64,000 nt of DNA from JAOBAU01 sp034667465 (GCA_034667465.1 JAXDJV010000010.1:1-64000), one strand, 5' to 3'. Positions 16,157 to 25,167 are shown, numbered from the stretch's first letter. Notes: generated by a model from the sequence alone, not told the origin. A program made the numbers and translations.

Positions 16157-17385
16157 CCGTCGCGGTGGAAAGCGGCGAGCGGACGTTCGCCGATACGTAT
16201 CTGGGCGACTCGCAGCGCGAGCTCGTCCATCGGACGGCGCGTCTCGCGCAGGAGCGGCTCGCGCCGCGCGCCGCGCACTACGACCGCACCGCTACGTTTC
16301 CACTCGAAGACTTCGATGACATTTTCGCCGCCGGCCTTCACGCGCCGACGGTGCCGCGCGAGCACGGCGGACTCGGACTCGGCCCGTATCGCGGCGACGT
16401 CTTCACGCTCTGGATGATGACGAAGGAGATCGCGAAAGCCGATCTCTCGCTCGCCCGCTGCTGGGAAGGTCACGCGAACTCGCTCGTGCTGCTCGACGGC
16501 ATGGCCACGCCGCAACAGAAAGCGCGCTGGTTCGAAGGAATCGTCGCACGCGGCGAGAAGTGGGTGGCGTGGAGCGGCGAGCCGCAATCGCGCGCGCCCG
16601 GCGACACGCAGAGTTTCGGCACGAGCGTCGAGCGCGTCGAAGGCGGTTACGTCATCGACGGGAAGAAAGCGTTTTGCACGAGCGCCGGCGGCGCGCGCTG
16701 GGCGCTGCTGCTCGTCAACACGGCCGGTCCCGGCGGTGCGCGTCACGCGACGGCTGACGCAGCTGCGACGCTGTTACTCATCGCGTGCGATCTCGACGAC
16801 CCATCGATCGGCTTCGACGGCTCGTGGTGGGATCCGATCGGAATGCGTTCGACCGTCAGCCACGTCGCGATCTTCGATCGGACGTTCATCCCTGAAGAGA
16901 ATCTCGTCGGTGAGCCGGGCCAGTATCTCCGCGAAGGATGGCAGACCTGTTTCGTGCCGCACTACGCGGCGGCGTTTCTCGGCGCGGCAGAAGCGGCGTA
17001 CGACTACGCGCTCGCGCACATCCGTTCGCAAAACAAAGGGGACGATCCGTACGTCCAGCATCACGTCGCGAAGATGGCGATGAACGTCGAGACCGCGCAT
17101 CTCTGGCTGAAGCACGTCGCCGGATTGTGGGAACGCGGCGCGTACGGCGAAGCGCAGGTGGCGGGCAGCCGCGCGCGGCATCTCGTCGAGCATCTCGCGG
17201 TCGAGACCGTCGACCATTGCATCCGCGCGTGCGGCGCGCGTGCACTCAACCGGCCCAGCCCGATGGAACGCGTCCTTCGCGATCTCGCCATCTACGTGCG
17301 GCACGACAACGACGATCAGGTGCTGGCGACGATCGGCAAGTCGATCCTCGGACGCAGTTTCGATTCGTCGTTCTTCAAGCCCTGA
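16153..17385 (+). CDS. Acyl-CoA dehydrogenase-like flavoprotein
   Basis: A 410-residue protein of the acyl-CoA dehydrogenase superfamily. The N-terminal helical domain has APTVPREHGGLGLG, the middle beta-domain has WVAWSGEPQSRAPG and GYVIDGKKAFCTSAGGARWALL, and the C-terminal helical bundle ends with HDNDDQVLATIGKSILGRSF. The usual catalytic Glu region (YGG/E motif) is not evident. The architecture is closer to the DszC/HpaH-type flavin monooxygenase branch, which needs reduced flavin from a partner. It is coupled by ATGA to the gene before and followed after 15 nt by the membrane-phosphatase fusion. It may oxidise the product assembled by this operon; the substrate is unknown. Confidence 0.82.
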   Translation: MTVAVESGERTFADTYLGDSQRELVHRTARLAQERLAPRAAHYDRTATFPLEDFDDIFAAGLHAPTVPREHGGLGLGPYRGDVFTLWMMTKEIAKADLSLARCWEGHANSLVLLDGMATPQQKARWFEGIVARGEKWVAWSGEPQSRAPGDTQSFGTSVERVEGGYVIDGKKAFCTSAGGARWALLLVNTAGPGGARHATADAAATLLLIACDLDDPSIGFDGSWWDPIGMRSTVSHVAIFDRTFIPEENLVGEPGQYLREGWQTCFVPHYAAAFLGAAEAAYDYALAHIRSQNKGDDPYVQHHVAKMAMNVETAHLWLKHVAGLWERGAYGEAQVAGSRARHLVEHLAVETVDHCIRACGARALNRPSPMERVLRDLAIYVRHDNDDQVLATIGKSILGRSFDSSFFKP

Positions 17386-17400
17386 GGGAATGGAGACGCC

Positions 17401-18852
17401 ATGTCGAAGCCGGCGCATCGGATCATCTGGGCTTTCGCACTCGGCTACTTCGCGTTCTACGTTCCTTACAGCGCGATCGTAAAACTGGTCACCGCCGGCG
17501 CGCGCAAAGCGAACGGCGTCGGACTGCTGCCGGTCTCGCTGCTGACGACCGTCGTCATGCTGCTGATCATCGTGACGATGCTCGGCTGGTGGAAGTACGC
17601 CGCGTGGCCATCGCGCGCGGTTGTGATCTCCGGCGCCGGCGTGGCGCTCATCATCGCGTCGACGACGCTCGCGTATACATTCAAAGGGATCTCCGTGATC
17701 CTCGCGCTGCTGCTCATGCGCGGCGGCGTCCTGACGATGGCGCCGATCATCGACAGCGTCCTGAAACGACGCGTCCGCTGGTTCTCGTGGGCCGCGCTCG
17801 TGACGAGCCTCATCGCGGTCGGCGTCTCCATCTATCGGACGATCGACCACAGCGTCACCGCGATGGTGCTGCTTAACCTCGCGGCGTACCTGACCGGCTA
17901 CGCGCTTCGTTTGCCGTGCATGACGTACGTGGCGAAAGTCGATGATCCCGCGATCACGCGCCGCTACTTCGTCGGAGAGATTCTCGTCGCCTGCGTGCTC
18001 CTGACGATCGTGCCCGCCGTCTTCGCCGTCGGCGGCGTTGGCGCATTGCGCAACGGGTACTTCGATCGCTCGCTGACGACCGTGATGATCGGTTTCTTCT
18101 ACGCGTGTCTCTACACCTTCTGCACGCTCATCTATCTCGACCGCCGCGAGAACACGTTCACGATTCCGCTCTTCTGCGGCTCGAGTCTCCTCGCCGGCAT
18201 CACAGCGACGTATCTGCTGCATCGGTTCGGCGGTTTCAAGGGCGTGTCGGCCGGCGATCTGACCGGTGCTTCAATCATGGTGATCGCGCTGCTGTTCCTT
18301 TCGCCGCTGCATCACCTCGACGAATACGTTCGCAACTCGATCCGCCTGGTGCGCGATCCGCGCACGCGCGCCGAGGTCGTCACGGGAAGCGGTCCGGCCG
18401 AAGCGGTCGCGCGTGTGTATCTCTTCGTCTGCAGCGGCAACACCTGCCGCTCGCCGATGGCGGAAGCGATCGCGAAGGCCGAGAGCGCCGCGCTCGGCGC
18501 ACGCATTCACATCCGCAGCGCCGGAACGTCGGCGAAAGCAGGCGAGGCGATGACCGCGGAAGCGCGCACGGCGCTGGAGCTGCTGACGATCAAGCCGCAC
18601 GACCACGCGTCGCAGCCACTGACGAACGACCTGGTCGACGAAGCGTCGGCGATCTTCTGCATGACGTCGAAGCATCGCGATGCGGTTCTGGCGTCGCGTC
18701 CGTCGGCGGCCGCGAAGACGTACACGCTGAATCCTGCCGGCGACATCGACGATCCGATCGGCAAACCGCTCGACACTTACGTCGATTGTGCGCGCGCGAT
18801 TCGCGAACACATCCGAGTGCGATTCCGCGAGCTCGGCGCCGGAGTGGCATAA
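17401..18852 (+). CDS. Polytopic membrane protein fused to low-molecular-weight protein-tyrosine phosphatase
   Basis: A 483-residue fusion. Residues 1 to about 320 form roughly nine or ten membrane helices (for example ALGYFAFYVPYSAIV, LLTTVVMLLIIVTML, IMVIALLFLSPLHH) of no family I recognise. Residues 338-483 are a complete low-molecular-weight phosphatase: VCSGNTCRSP with nucleophile Cys344 and its Arg, AGTSAKAGEAM, and the general acid in DIDDPIG. Both arms seem intact, so the phosphatase should be active at the cytoplasmic face. Stand-alone versions act on tyrosine kinases of polysaccharide export or on arginine phosphate. Fusion to a transporter-like body is unusual. Flanked by flavin-enzyme genes in the same operon. 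Confidence 0.83.
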   Translation: MSKPAHRIIWAFALGYFAFYVPYSAIVKLVTAGARKANGVGLLPVSLLTTVVMLLIIVTMLGWWKYAAWPSRAVVISGAGVALIIASTTLAYTFKGISVILALLLMRGGVLTMAPIIDSVLKRRVRWFSWAALVTSLIAVGVSIYRTIDHSVTAMVLLNLAAYLTGYALRLPCMTYVAKVDDPAITRRYFVGEILVACVLLTIVPAVFAVGGVGALRNGYFDRSLTTVMIGFFYACLYTFCTLIYLDRRENTFTIPLFCGSSLLAGITATYLLHRFGGFKGVSAGDLTGASIMVIALLFLSPLHHLDEYVRNSIRLVRDPRTRAEVVTGSGPAEAVARVYLFVCSGNTCRSPMAEAIAKAESAALGARIHIRSAGTSAKAGEAMTAEARTALELLTIKPHDHASQPLTNDLVDEASAIFCMTSKHRDAVLASRPSAAAKTYTLNPAGDIDDPIGKPLDTYVDCARAIREHIRVRFRELGAGVA

Positions 18853-18855
18853 ACG

Positions 18856-19926
18856 ATGGCGCTCCGCTTTCACTGGAGCATGTCGTCAGCCGGCGGAAAG
18901 CTTCGCGGCGCGCAGGCTCGCGGAGCGCTGGCCATTCAGTCGCTCGATTCGATGCTGCGATTCGCTCGCCACGCCGAAGAGTGCGAGATCGAATCGCTGC
19001 TGATGGCGTTCGGCTTTCATCGCCCCGATCCCTTCACCGTCGCCGCCGCACTCGGCGCGCTGACGACGCGCATCAAGTTCATGGTGGCGATGCGCTCCGG
19101 CGTCATGTCGCCGACCTATTTCGTGCAGCAGGTCAACACGGTGGCGATGCTCACCGGCGGCCGCATCTGTCTGAACATCGTCGCCGGACACACGCCGGAC
19201 GAGCAGGGTTACTACGGCGATTTTCTCAAGCACGACGAACGCTACGAGCGGACTGACGAGTTCCTCCGCATCTGCGCCGCGTTCTGGCGCCGCGACGGCG
19301 ACGTCAACTTCGAAGGACATCACTACCGCGTCGTGAACGGGAAGCTCAATCTCCAGTTCACCGCTCCCGATCGCAGCGCGCCCGAGATCTACCTCGGCGG
19401 CAGTTCCGCGGTCGCCGAACAACAGGCCATCGCGCATGCCGACTGTCTCTGGCGTCTGCCCGACACGCCCGACAAACTGCGCGCGCGGACGCTGGAGATC
19501 GTCGAGCAGGGGACGGAAGTCGGACTGCTCGTATCGCTGATCGTCCGGCCGACGCACGCGGAAGCCGTTCGCGCGGCGGAAGCGATCCTCGAAGAGGTCG
19601 GACAGCAACCGAAGCGAACGCACGAAGAGTTCGCGCGCCGCTCCGATTCGGTCGCGTTCACGTCGACCTACGCGCTGGCCGCGCAAAGCGAGTGGCTGAC
19701 GCCGTATCTCTGGTCGGGCGCCGTGCCGTATCTCGGCGCGCCGGCGATGGCGATCGTCGGATCGCCCGATGAAGTTGCCAATGCGCTCTTCGATTTTCGC
19801 GCCGCCGGCATCACGCAGTTCCTCTTCATGGGCTGGCCGGACATGGAAGAGATGACGAATTTTCATCGCGACGTCCTGCCGCTCGTGCGGTGCCGCGAGC
19901 AGCGCGAAGAGGCGCGTGCGGTATGA
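18856..19926 (+). CDS. LLM-class flavin-dependent oxidoreductase
   Basis: A 356-residue luciferase-like (beta/alpha)8 enzyme of the SsuD/alkanesulfonate monooxygenase branch. Typical segments are LRFHWSM at the N-terminus, MRSGVMSPTYFVQQVNTVAMLTGGR, LNIVAG, HDERYERTDEFL and SAPEIYLGGSS. Such enzymes use FMNH2 and oxygen, or F420, to oxidise or reduce organic substrates. It is paralogous to the genes at 47769 and 48851, which begin with the same LRFHWM pattern. It starts 3 nt after the phosphatase fusion, and its stop overlaps the next start (ATGA). No flavin reductase is encoded nearby. The substrate is unknown. Confidence 0.88.
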   Translation: MALRFHWSMSSAGGKLRGAQARGALAIQSLDSMLRFARHAEECEIESLLMAFGFHRPDPFTVAAALGALTTRIKFMVAMRSGVMSPTYFVQQVNTVAMLTGGRICLNIVAGHTPDEQGYYGDFLKHDERYERTDEFLRICAAFWRRDGDVNFEGHHYRVVNGKLNLQFTAPDRSAPEIYLGGSSAVAEQQAIAHADCLWRLPDTPDKLRARTLEIVEQGTEVGLLVSLIVRPTHAEAVRAAEAILEEVGQQPKRTHEEFARRSDSVAFTSTYALAAQSEWLTPYLWSGAVPYLGAPAMAIVGSPDEVANALFDFRAAGITQFLFMGWPDMEEMTNFHRDVLPLVRCREQREEARAV

Positions 19927-20675
19927 ACGGCGTCGTCGATCGCGATCCGTTTCCGCACGTCGTCATCGATCACGCGCTCGATGATGATTTGTATCGCGAG
20001 CTCGTCGCAACGATGCCGTCGGACGATGAGCTGCTGCGCGGACGCGAGCTCGAAAGCAACATGACCTATCGCACGTCCGCGGAGTGGCTGCTGCGCGAAG
20101 GGCCGCCGGTCTGGCGCGCGTTCGCGGAAAGACATACGTCGCGTGAGTTCTTCGCGGAGGTCGTGGAGTTGTTCCGCGACGAGTTGCGAACGTTCGCGGA
20201 TGCGCGAACGAGCATTCGCTTTGTCGAGCCGTTCGCCGACGTCGCGCTCGACTGTCAGCTGATGTGGGGCTCGCCGGTGAAGCGCTTGTCGCGTCCGCAT
20301 CCGGTGCACGTCGATCGCGAATGCGCGCTGTTCGCGGGGCTGCTCTACTTCCGCCGCGATGACGACGATTCGCGCGGCGGCGATCTCGAGCTCTATCGCT
20401 GGCGCGGCGACGCGCGCGCGTACGACGAAGGACGCATCGTTCCGGACAAGCTCGTCGAAAAAGTGAAGACGATCGGATACGCCGCGAACCGGCTCGTCCT
20501 CTTCCCGCATTCGCCCGACGCGCTGCATGCCGTCTCGCTTCGTTCGCTCACGCCGTACCCGCGCCTCCACGTCAACTTCCTCGCGGAAACGCAGGAGCCC
20601 AATCGTCAGCTGCCACACTCTGCTTCAATGTGGGGGCCGGCGCTCTCGCCGGCCCGCGCCGAGGGCGCCTCATGA
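19923..20675 (+). CDS. 2-oxoglutarate/Fe(II)-type oxygenase candidate
   Basis: A 250-residue protein with a double-stranded beta-helix pattern. The iron ligands are likely His and Asp in HPVHVDRE and a distal His in FPHSPDALHAVSL, with an Arg shortly after as the 2-oxoglutarate contact. The centre reads LFAGLLYFRR...GGDLELYRW, as in prolyl-4-hydroxylase-like and sporadic 2OG-Fe oxygenases. Start chosen at 19923, where ATGA overlaps the stop of the LLM gene. It would hydroxylate or otherwise oxidise a product of the operon. The assignment rests on motif order, not on a close homologue I can name. Confidence 0.7.
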   Translation: MNGVVDRDPFPHVVIDHALDDDLYRELVATMPSDDELLRGRELESNMTYRTSAEWLLREGPPVWRAFAERHTSREFFAEVVELFRDELRTFADARTSIRFVEPFADVALDCQLMWGSPVKRLSRPHPVHVDRECALFAGLLYFRRDDDDSRGGDLELYRWRGDARAYDEGRIVPDKLVEKVKTIGYAANRLVLFPHSPDALHAVSLRSLTPYPRLHVNFLAETQEPNRQLPHSASMWGPALSPARAEGAS

Positions 20676-21379
20676 TCGCCATCGACGAAGCCACCGCCGT
20701 CATCGTCTGCGCCGGCCCGTCGCTCGAATCGCTTTCCGCGCGCGCCTGGCAACAGCTCGCGAACGCCGGCGCGATCGCCGGAGTCAACGGCGCTCCCGCC
20801 GCCGATGCGTGCGTTGCGAATGGCGTGAAGTTCACGCTCCTTGCCGCGATGGATGTGCATCGCGGTCTCTTCACTCGCGTGCCGCGCCTCGAAAAAATCT
20901 GGAACACGACCAGCGCGTGGCGCGTGACGTCCGTCGACGGACCCGACATTCCGGCCGATTCGTACCTCGTCGAAGTCGATGAAGTCGACGGCGGCGTTTA
21001 CGGCTGGAGCGACGATCCGAACGAGGGCTACAAAGGCGGCAGCACCGCGATGGTCATAGGCAACTGGCTCGGCAATCCGTGGCCGGATGGAGACGTTGCA
21101 TCGCGGCATCCGCGCGGCTTCCGCACGCTCGCGTATGTCGGACTCGACATGCATCGCGACGACGGCCGCCACGCGCCCGGGGCCGGCCAGCATTCCAGTG
21201 GCTTCGCCGATTCGTCCGATCGCTACGCGCGTATCTGCCGCAGCTGGCGATTGTTGTGCGACGAAGCGGCGCGGCGCGGCATTCGCGTCGTAAACCTGAC
21301 GCCGGGAACCGCGCTCGCCGAAATGCCGTACGTCGAGGTTCCTGACGAATGGCTCGTGCCGCTGGAGGTCGCGCGATGA
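20672..21379 (+). CDS. MptE-like (DUF115-type) Rossmann protein
   Basis: A 235-residue protein starting with a strand and GPSL-type loop (AVIVCAGPSLESLS), then AIAGVNGAP, AAMDVHRGLF, a central YKGGSTAMVIGNWL and RTLAYVGLDMHRDDG. This order (GPSL, central S/T-x-A helix, GxDxh strand) is that of the MptE/DUF115 family and resembles Campylobacter Cst-type sialyltransferases. Homologues often sit in surface-glycan or flagellin-glycosylation loci. It is joined on both sides by ATGA overlaps and followed by a glycosyltransferase-like gene. A similar protein is encoded at 51514-52200. The enzymatic role is not established. Confidence 0.62.
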   Translation: MIAIDEATAVIVCAGPSLESLSARAWQQLANAGAIAGVNGAPAADACVANGVKFTLLAAMDVHRGLFTRVPRLEKIWNTTSAWRVTSVDGPDIPADSYLVEVDEVDGGVYGWSDDPNEGYKGGSTAMVIGNWLGNPWPDGDVASRHPRGFRTLAYVGLDMHRDDGRHAPGAGQHSSGFADSSDRYARICRSWRLLCDEAARRGIRVVNLTPGTALAEMPYVEVPDEWLVPLEVAR

Positions 21380-22335
21380 GCGGCGACGTCGCCTTCATCG
21401 CCTGCATCGAGCGGGGAGAGCTCGAAGAAAAAGCGCTGCTGCTCTGCCGCAGCATCCGCCGCTTCGGCGGTCAGTACGGCGGCGCGCCGATCTACACCTT
21501 CCAGCCGCGCGCAGGCACGACCATCACCGCGAAGACTGCAGCCCGACTCGACGGGCTCGGCGTCCATCACATCGATGAAGTGCTGAATCGCGACTTCCCG
21601 CATTACGCGATCGCGAACAAGATCTTCGCCTCCGCGCGCGCAGAAGAGCTGGTGAGCGAAGAGATCGTGGTGTTCCTCGATAGTGATTCGCTGATCACAT
21701 CGGAACCGTCGGATTTTTCGCTTCCGCCGCACATCGACGCGGCCGTTCGTCCCGTCGACATTCATCGCATGCCCGGCGAACCGGACGATGACGGCGATCC
21801 GTTCTGGCGCTCGCACCATCGCCGCATCAGTTCATCCGGCCCCGGCGATCCAATCGACGACTGCTGGCTTCGCATGTACGAACTGCTCGGCATCCGGCAC
21901 GAGCCGTTCGTCGAAACGACCTGCAGCCGCCAGCGCATCCGCTCCTATTTCAATTCCGGACTCATCGCCGTCCGCCGCTCCGCCGAGCTCTTCACGCAAT
22001 GGCGCGAGGACTTCCTCGCGCTCTGCGCCGCGAATCTCGTTCCGCGCGGCGGCGAGCTGCACTACATGGATCAGTTCTCACTCGCCGCGACGCTCACACG
22101 CATCTGGCCGCGCGTGCAGATTCTCGATGGCCGCTACAACTATCCGCTGCCCGGCCGCGCCGCGCTCGCTGAGCCGTTTCGCTCGATGCCGCTCGAAGAG
22201 CTCGTGCACGTTCATTACAACCGGTCGCTCCGCATCGCCGATGACCTCGCGACGATTCAGCCGCCGATCGATCTGCGAGGAAAGGTTGCGCGCTGGCTGG
22301 AGCCGCATTTGCCGCTCGTCCTGGAGACCGCATGA
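21376..22335 (+). CDS. Glycosyltransferase-like protein (GT-A fold)
   Basis: A 319-residue cytoplasmic protein. After an N-terminal AFIACIERGELEEKALLLCRSI segment, a DxD motif appears in VVFLDSDSLIT, the usual metal and nucleotide-sugar site of GT-A enzymes. Later parts include RSYFNSGLIAVRR and MDQFSLAATL, typical of nucleotide-diphospho-sugar transferases. The acceptor and donor are unknown. Its start overlaps the stop of the MptE-like gene and its end overlaps the PhyH gene (both ATGA), so it belongs to the coupled tailoring operon. Confidence 0.72.
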   Translation: MSGDVAFIACIERGELEEKALLLCRSIRRFGGQYGGAPIYTFQPRAGTTITAKTAARLDGLGVHHIDEVLNRDFPHYAIANKIFASARAEELVSEEIVVFLDSDSLITSEPSDFSLPPHIDAAVRPVDIHRMPGEPDDDGDPFWRSHHRRISSSGPGDPIDDCWLRMYELLGIRHEPFVETTCSRQRIRSYFNSGLIAVRRSAELFTQWREDFLALCAANLVPRGGELHYMDQFSLAATLTRIWPRVQILDGRYNYPLPGRAALAEPFRSMPLEELVHVHYNRSLRIADDLATIQPPIDLRGKVARWLEPHLPLVLETA

Positions 22336-23096
22336 CACTCTCGAACACGCAACTCGCGCAGATGGCGAGCGACGGCTACCTGCTGCTGCCGGCGCTCTTC
22401 GACGCCGATGAGGTGGAGCTGCTCCGCGCCGCGGTGCCGGAAGTGATCGTGCGCCGCGGTCCGGAGGTGATCGGCGAGGACGATGATGCGTCGATGGTGC
22501 GGATGATCTTCGCCGCACACGCGTTCAACGAAACGTTCCGCCGCCTGACGCTGCATCCGCGGCTGATCTCGCGCGTCGAGCAGCTGTTCGGCGAGCCGGC
22601 GTATCTCTTTCAGTCGCGCTTCAACGTCAAGTCGAGCTTCCATTCCGCCGGCTGGGCGTGGCACCAGGACTTCAATCAATGGCATCGGCTCGACGGAATG
22701 CAGACGCCGAACGCGATGGCACTCGGCGTGTTCCTCGATGATGTGAATCCGTGCAACGGTCCGGTGATGGTGATCCCCGGTTCGCACAAACGCGGTCACA
22801 TCTTCAATCCCGACGGGATGGAGATTCCGGACGCCGACGTCGCCGCGGCCGCGAACGATCTCGGAATCATCCCGCTGATGGGACCTCCCGGTTCCGTCGC
22901 GCTCTTTCACTCGCTGATCATTCACGGCTCCGCGCCGAACGTCTCGCCGTGGCCGCGCCGCATCTTCTACATGAACCTCAGCCCGATCTCGAACCGCTCG
23001 CTGAGCCCGAAGCGCGAGTGGTTTCACTGCGACCCCGACGGTCCCGCGCTCGTGCCGCTGTCGGATGATTGTCTGCGTCAGAAGGTGCCGGCATGA
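22332..23096 (+). CDS. Phytanoyl-CoA dioxygenase (PhyH) family protein
   Basis: A 254-residue Fe(II)/2-oxoglutarate oxygenase. The iron triad is visible as His and Asp in AWHQDFNQWH and His in LIIHGSAPNVS, with a following Arg (PRRIFYMN) for 2-oxoglutarate. The N-terminal DGYLLLPALFDADEVELLRAAV and VIPGSHKRGH are family hallmarks. PhyH enzymes hydroxylate or halogenate small molecules in many biosynthetic clusters. It lies between a glycosyltransferase-like gene and the DegT aminotransferase with ATGA overlaps on both sides, and a second PhyH gene follows at 24409. Confidence 0.9.
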   Translation: MTLSNTQLAQMASDGYLLLPALFDADEVELLRAAVPEVIVRRGPEVIGEDDDASMVRMIFAAHAFNETFRRLTLHPRLISRVEQLFGEPAYLFQSRFNVKSSFHSAGWAWHQDFNQWHRLDGMQTPNAMALGVFLDDVNPCNGPVMVIPGSHKRGHIFNPDGMEIPDADVAAAANDLGIIPLMGPPGSVALFHSLIIHGSAPNVSPWPRRIFYMNLSPISNRSLSPKREWFHCDPDGPALVPLSDDCLRQKVPA

Positions 23097-24412
23097 CGGC
23101 AATCGATTCGGCCGCACAACTCGCCATCGACGGCGGCACGCCGATCCGTTCCCGTCCGTTCGCACCTAACTGTCACATCGGCGGCCGCGAGCGCGAGCTG
23201 CTGCTCGACGCGCTCGAAAGCTGCAACTGGTCCGGCTTCCGCGCCGGCGCCGGCGCGAACGTTCTCGAGCTCTGCGCGACACCATCAGCAATCGCACGCG
23301 ATCTCAACGACGTGCGTTACCTCGGTGGCCGCTACGTCCGGATGCTCGAGGCGATGTTCGCCGCGCGCGCGCAGACGACGTTCGCGATCGCCTGCAACTC
23401 CGCGACGTCCGGACTCGTGATGGCGTTCGGCGCGATCGGTCTCGAGCCGGGCGATGAAGTGCTCGTGCCGTGCATGTCGTTTCACGCGACGGCGACGGCG
23501 ATCCTCGCGTTTCAGGCGGTGCCGGTGTTCGTCGAGGTCGATCCGCATTCGTTCTGCATCGATCCGCGCGCCGCCGCGCTGAAGATCACGCCACGCACAC
23601 GCGCGATCGTCGCCGTCCATCTCGGCGGCGTGCCGGCCGACATGCATGCGATCGTCGACCTTGCACGGCAGCATCGCCTGAAGGTGATCGAGGACTGCGC
23701 GCAATCGCTCGGCGCACGCATCGACGGCGTCGAGGTCGGCGCCATCGGCGACGCCGGCGTCTACTCGCTGACCGAAACGAAGAGCATTACCTGTGGCGAA
23801 GGAGGCGTCGTCGTCACGAACGACGTGCGCATCGCCACGAAGTGCCGCTTGATCCGCAATCATGGAGAAGGGGCGGCCGGCGAATCGTGGAGCGATGACG
23901 AGCTGGCGAACGTCGTCGGGATGAACTTCCGATTGACGGAACTGCAGGCGGCGGTAGCAGTCGCGCAGTTCGAGCAACTCGACGATCGCAACGAAGTGCG
24001 CAACGAAAACGCGAACGCGCTCATCGAAGGTCTGTCGCAGTTCCCGCAATTCATCCCGCAGCAGCTTGCCGCGAATGCGGAGCGCGCCTGCTACATGCCG
24101 AAGTTTCGTTACGTCGCCGGTCCGTCGATGCCGTCGCGCGATGAGCTCGTGCGCATCCTCGCCGCGGAAGGGATCCCGCTCGTCGCCGGCTATCCGCGCC
24201 TGCTGCACGAGAATCCGATCTTCTCGCGGCGGATCGCGTACGGCACCGGCGGCGCGCCGTTCCGCGATTCGGTCGCGCGCTACGGAACGGGAACGTGTCC
24301 GCGATCGGAAGCGCTGAATCGCGAGCTGCTCTGGTTTCCGTTCGTCAATCCGCCGAATACGATCGATGACATGCGCGACGTCGTGCGCGCAATCGAGAAG
24401 GTGTTCTCATGA
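23093..24412 (+). CDS. DegT/DnrJ/EryC1/StrS-family aminotransferase
   Basis: A 439-residue PLP-dependent enzyme of the sugar aminotransferase family. Visible features are GGTPIRSRPF at the N-terminus, the cofactor-binding CNSATSGLVMAF, EDCAQSLGA, and the Schiff-base Lys in ETKSITCGEGGVVVTND. It is slightly longer than average (about 370-400 residues). These enzymes transaminate keto-sugars, scyllo-inosose or ketones in glycan and aminoglycoside-like pathways. With the glycosyltransferase-like and oxygenase genes around it, it suggests that the operon makes an amino-sugar-containing or aminated metabolite. ATGA overlaps on both sides. Confidence 0.92.
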   Translation: MTAIDSAAQLAIDGGTPIRSRPFAPNCHIGGRERELLLDALESCNWSGFRAGAGANVLELCATPSAIARDLNDVRYLGGRYVRMLEAMFAARAQTTFAIACNSATSGLVMAFGAIGLEPGDEVLVPCMSFHATATAILAFQAVPVFVEVDPHSFCIDPRAAALKITPRTRAIVAVHLGGVPADMHAIVDLARQHRLKVIEDCAQSLGARIDGVEVGAIGDAGVYSLTETKSITCGEGGVVVTNDVRIATKCRLIRNHGEGAAGESWSDDELANVVGMNFRLTELQAAVAVAQFEQLDDRNEVRNENANALIEGLSQFPQFIPQQLAANAERACYMPKFRYVAGPSMPSRDELVRILAAEGIPLVAGYPRLLHENPIFSRRIAYGTGGAPFRDSVARYGTGTCPRSEALNRELLWFPFVNPPNTIDDMRDVVRAIEKVFS

Positions 24413-25143
24413 CCGCGTTCGCGCAGGACGGCGTCCGCTTTCCGATCCGCGTCCTGAGCGACGAGGAGTTGCGCGCCGCGCAGCAAAATTACGCACGCAT
24501 CACCGCGACGTACGACGAGCCGCTGAAGCGCTTCGACCGCTCGCATCTCTATTTTCGATGGGCGTACGAGCTCGCGCGCCATCCGCGTGTCGTCGATGAA
24601 GTGGTGTCGCTGATCGGCGACGACGTGATCGTCTGGGGAACGCTGATCCTCTCCAAGCCGCCGCACGATCCGAGCTTCGTCGCATGGCATCAGGACGGCG
24701 CCTACGCCGGCTTCCTGGGCGACGCGCCGAGCGTCTCCGCCTGGATCGCGCTGAGCGACAGCACCATCGAAAGCGGCTGCATGCGCGTCGTCCCCGGATC
24801 GCAAAAGCGGAAGCTCGAGCACGCCGAAACAAACAAGCCGCTGAACATGCTCAATCACGGCCACGAGATCGCGGTGGAAGTCGACGAAGCGGATGCGGTC
24901 GATGTGCAATTGCGAGCGGGCGAGATGTCGCTGCATCACGTCGACATCATTCATGGCAGCAACGCCAATCGCTCCGACTGGACCCGCACCGGATTCATCG
25001 TCCGCTACACGACGCCGGCCATGCTCCGCTCCGTGACGCCGGTCATCGTCGCGCGCGGCCGCGACGTGACGCACCTCGAAGTCCACCGCCACCCGCCGCC
25101 CGCGGACTTCGAGGAATCGATGGCCGCGTACCGCGCGCGCTGA
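24409..25143 (+). CDS. Phytanoyl-CoA dioxygenase (PhyH) family protein
   Basis: A 244-residue Fe(II)/2-oxoglutarate oxygenase. His and Asp are in VAWHQDGAYAG and the distal His in DIIHGSNANRS, followed by Arg in GFIVRYTTP. The core ESGCMRVVPGSQKR and LRAGEMSLHH are typical of the family (syringomycin or ectoine hydroxylase-like branch). It differs from the PhyH protein at 22332, so the pair is not a recent duplication. It is the last gene of the coupled operon, and a fresh promoter-like hexamer follows at 25153. Confidence 0.91.
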   Translation: MTAFAQDGVRFPIRVLSDEELRAAQQNYARITATYDEPLKRFDRSHLYFRWAYELARHPRVVDEVVSLIGDDVIVWGTLILSKPPHDPSFVAWHQDGAYAGFLGDAPSVSAWIALSDSTIESGCMRVVPGSQKRKLEHAETNKPLNMLNHGHEIAVEVDEADAVDVQLRAGEMSLHHVDIIHGSNANRSDWTRTGFIVRYTTPAMLRSVTPVIVARGRDVTHLEVHRHPPPADFEESMAAYRAR

Positions 25144-25152
25144 GCGACGCTC

Positions 25153-25158
25153 TATACT
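25153..25158 (+). promoter_or_regulatory. Candidate -10 box of a leaderless promoter
   Basis: TATACT, 9 nt before the GTG at 25168, just after the tailoring operon ends. Same word and spacing as the site at 58672. Confidence 0.45.
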
Positions 25159-25167
25159 GACGTCGCC

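Noticed and set aside
16774..18222. 482-codon minus-strand frame
   Set aside because: Antisense to the flavoprotein and membrane-phosphatase genes, highly charged and without motifs.
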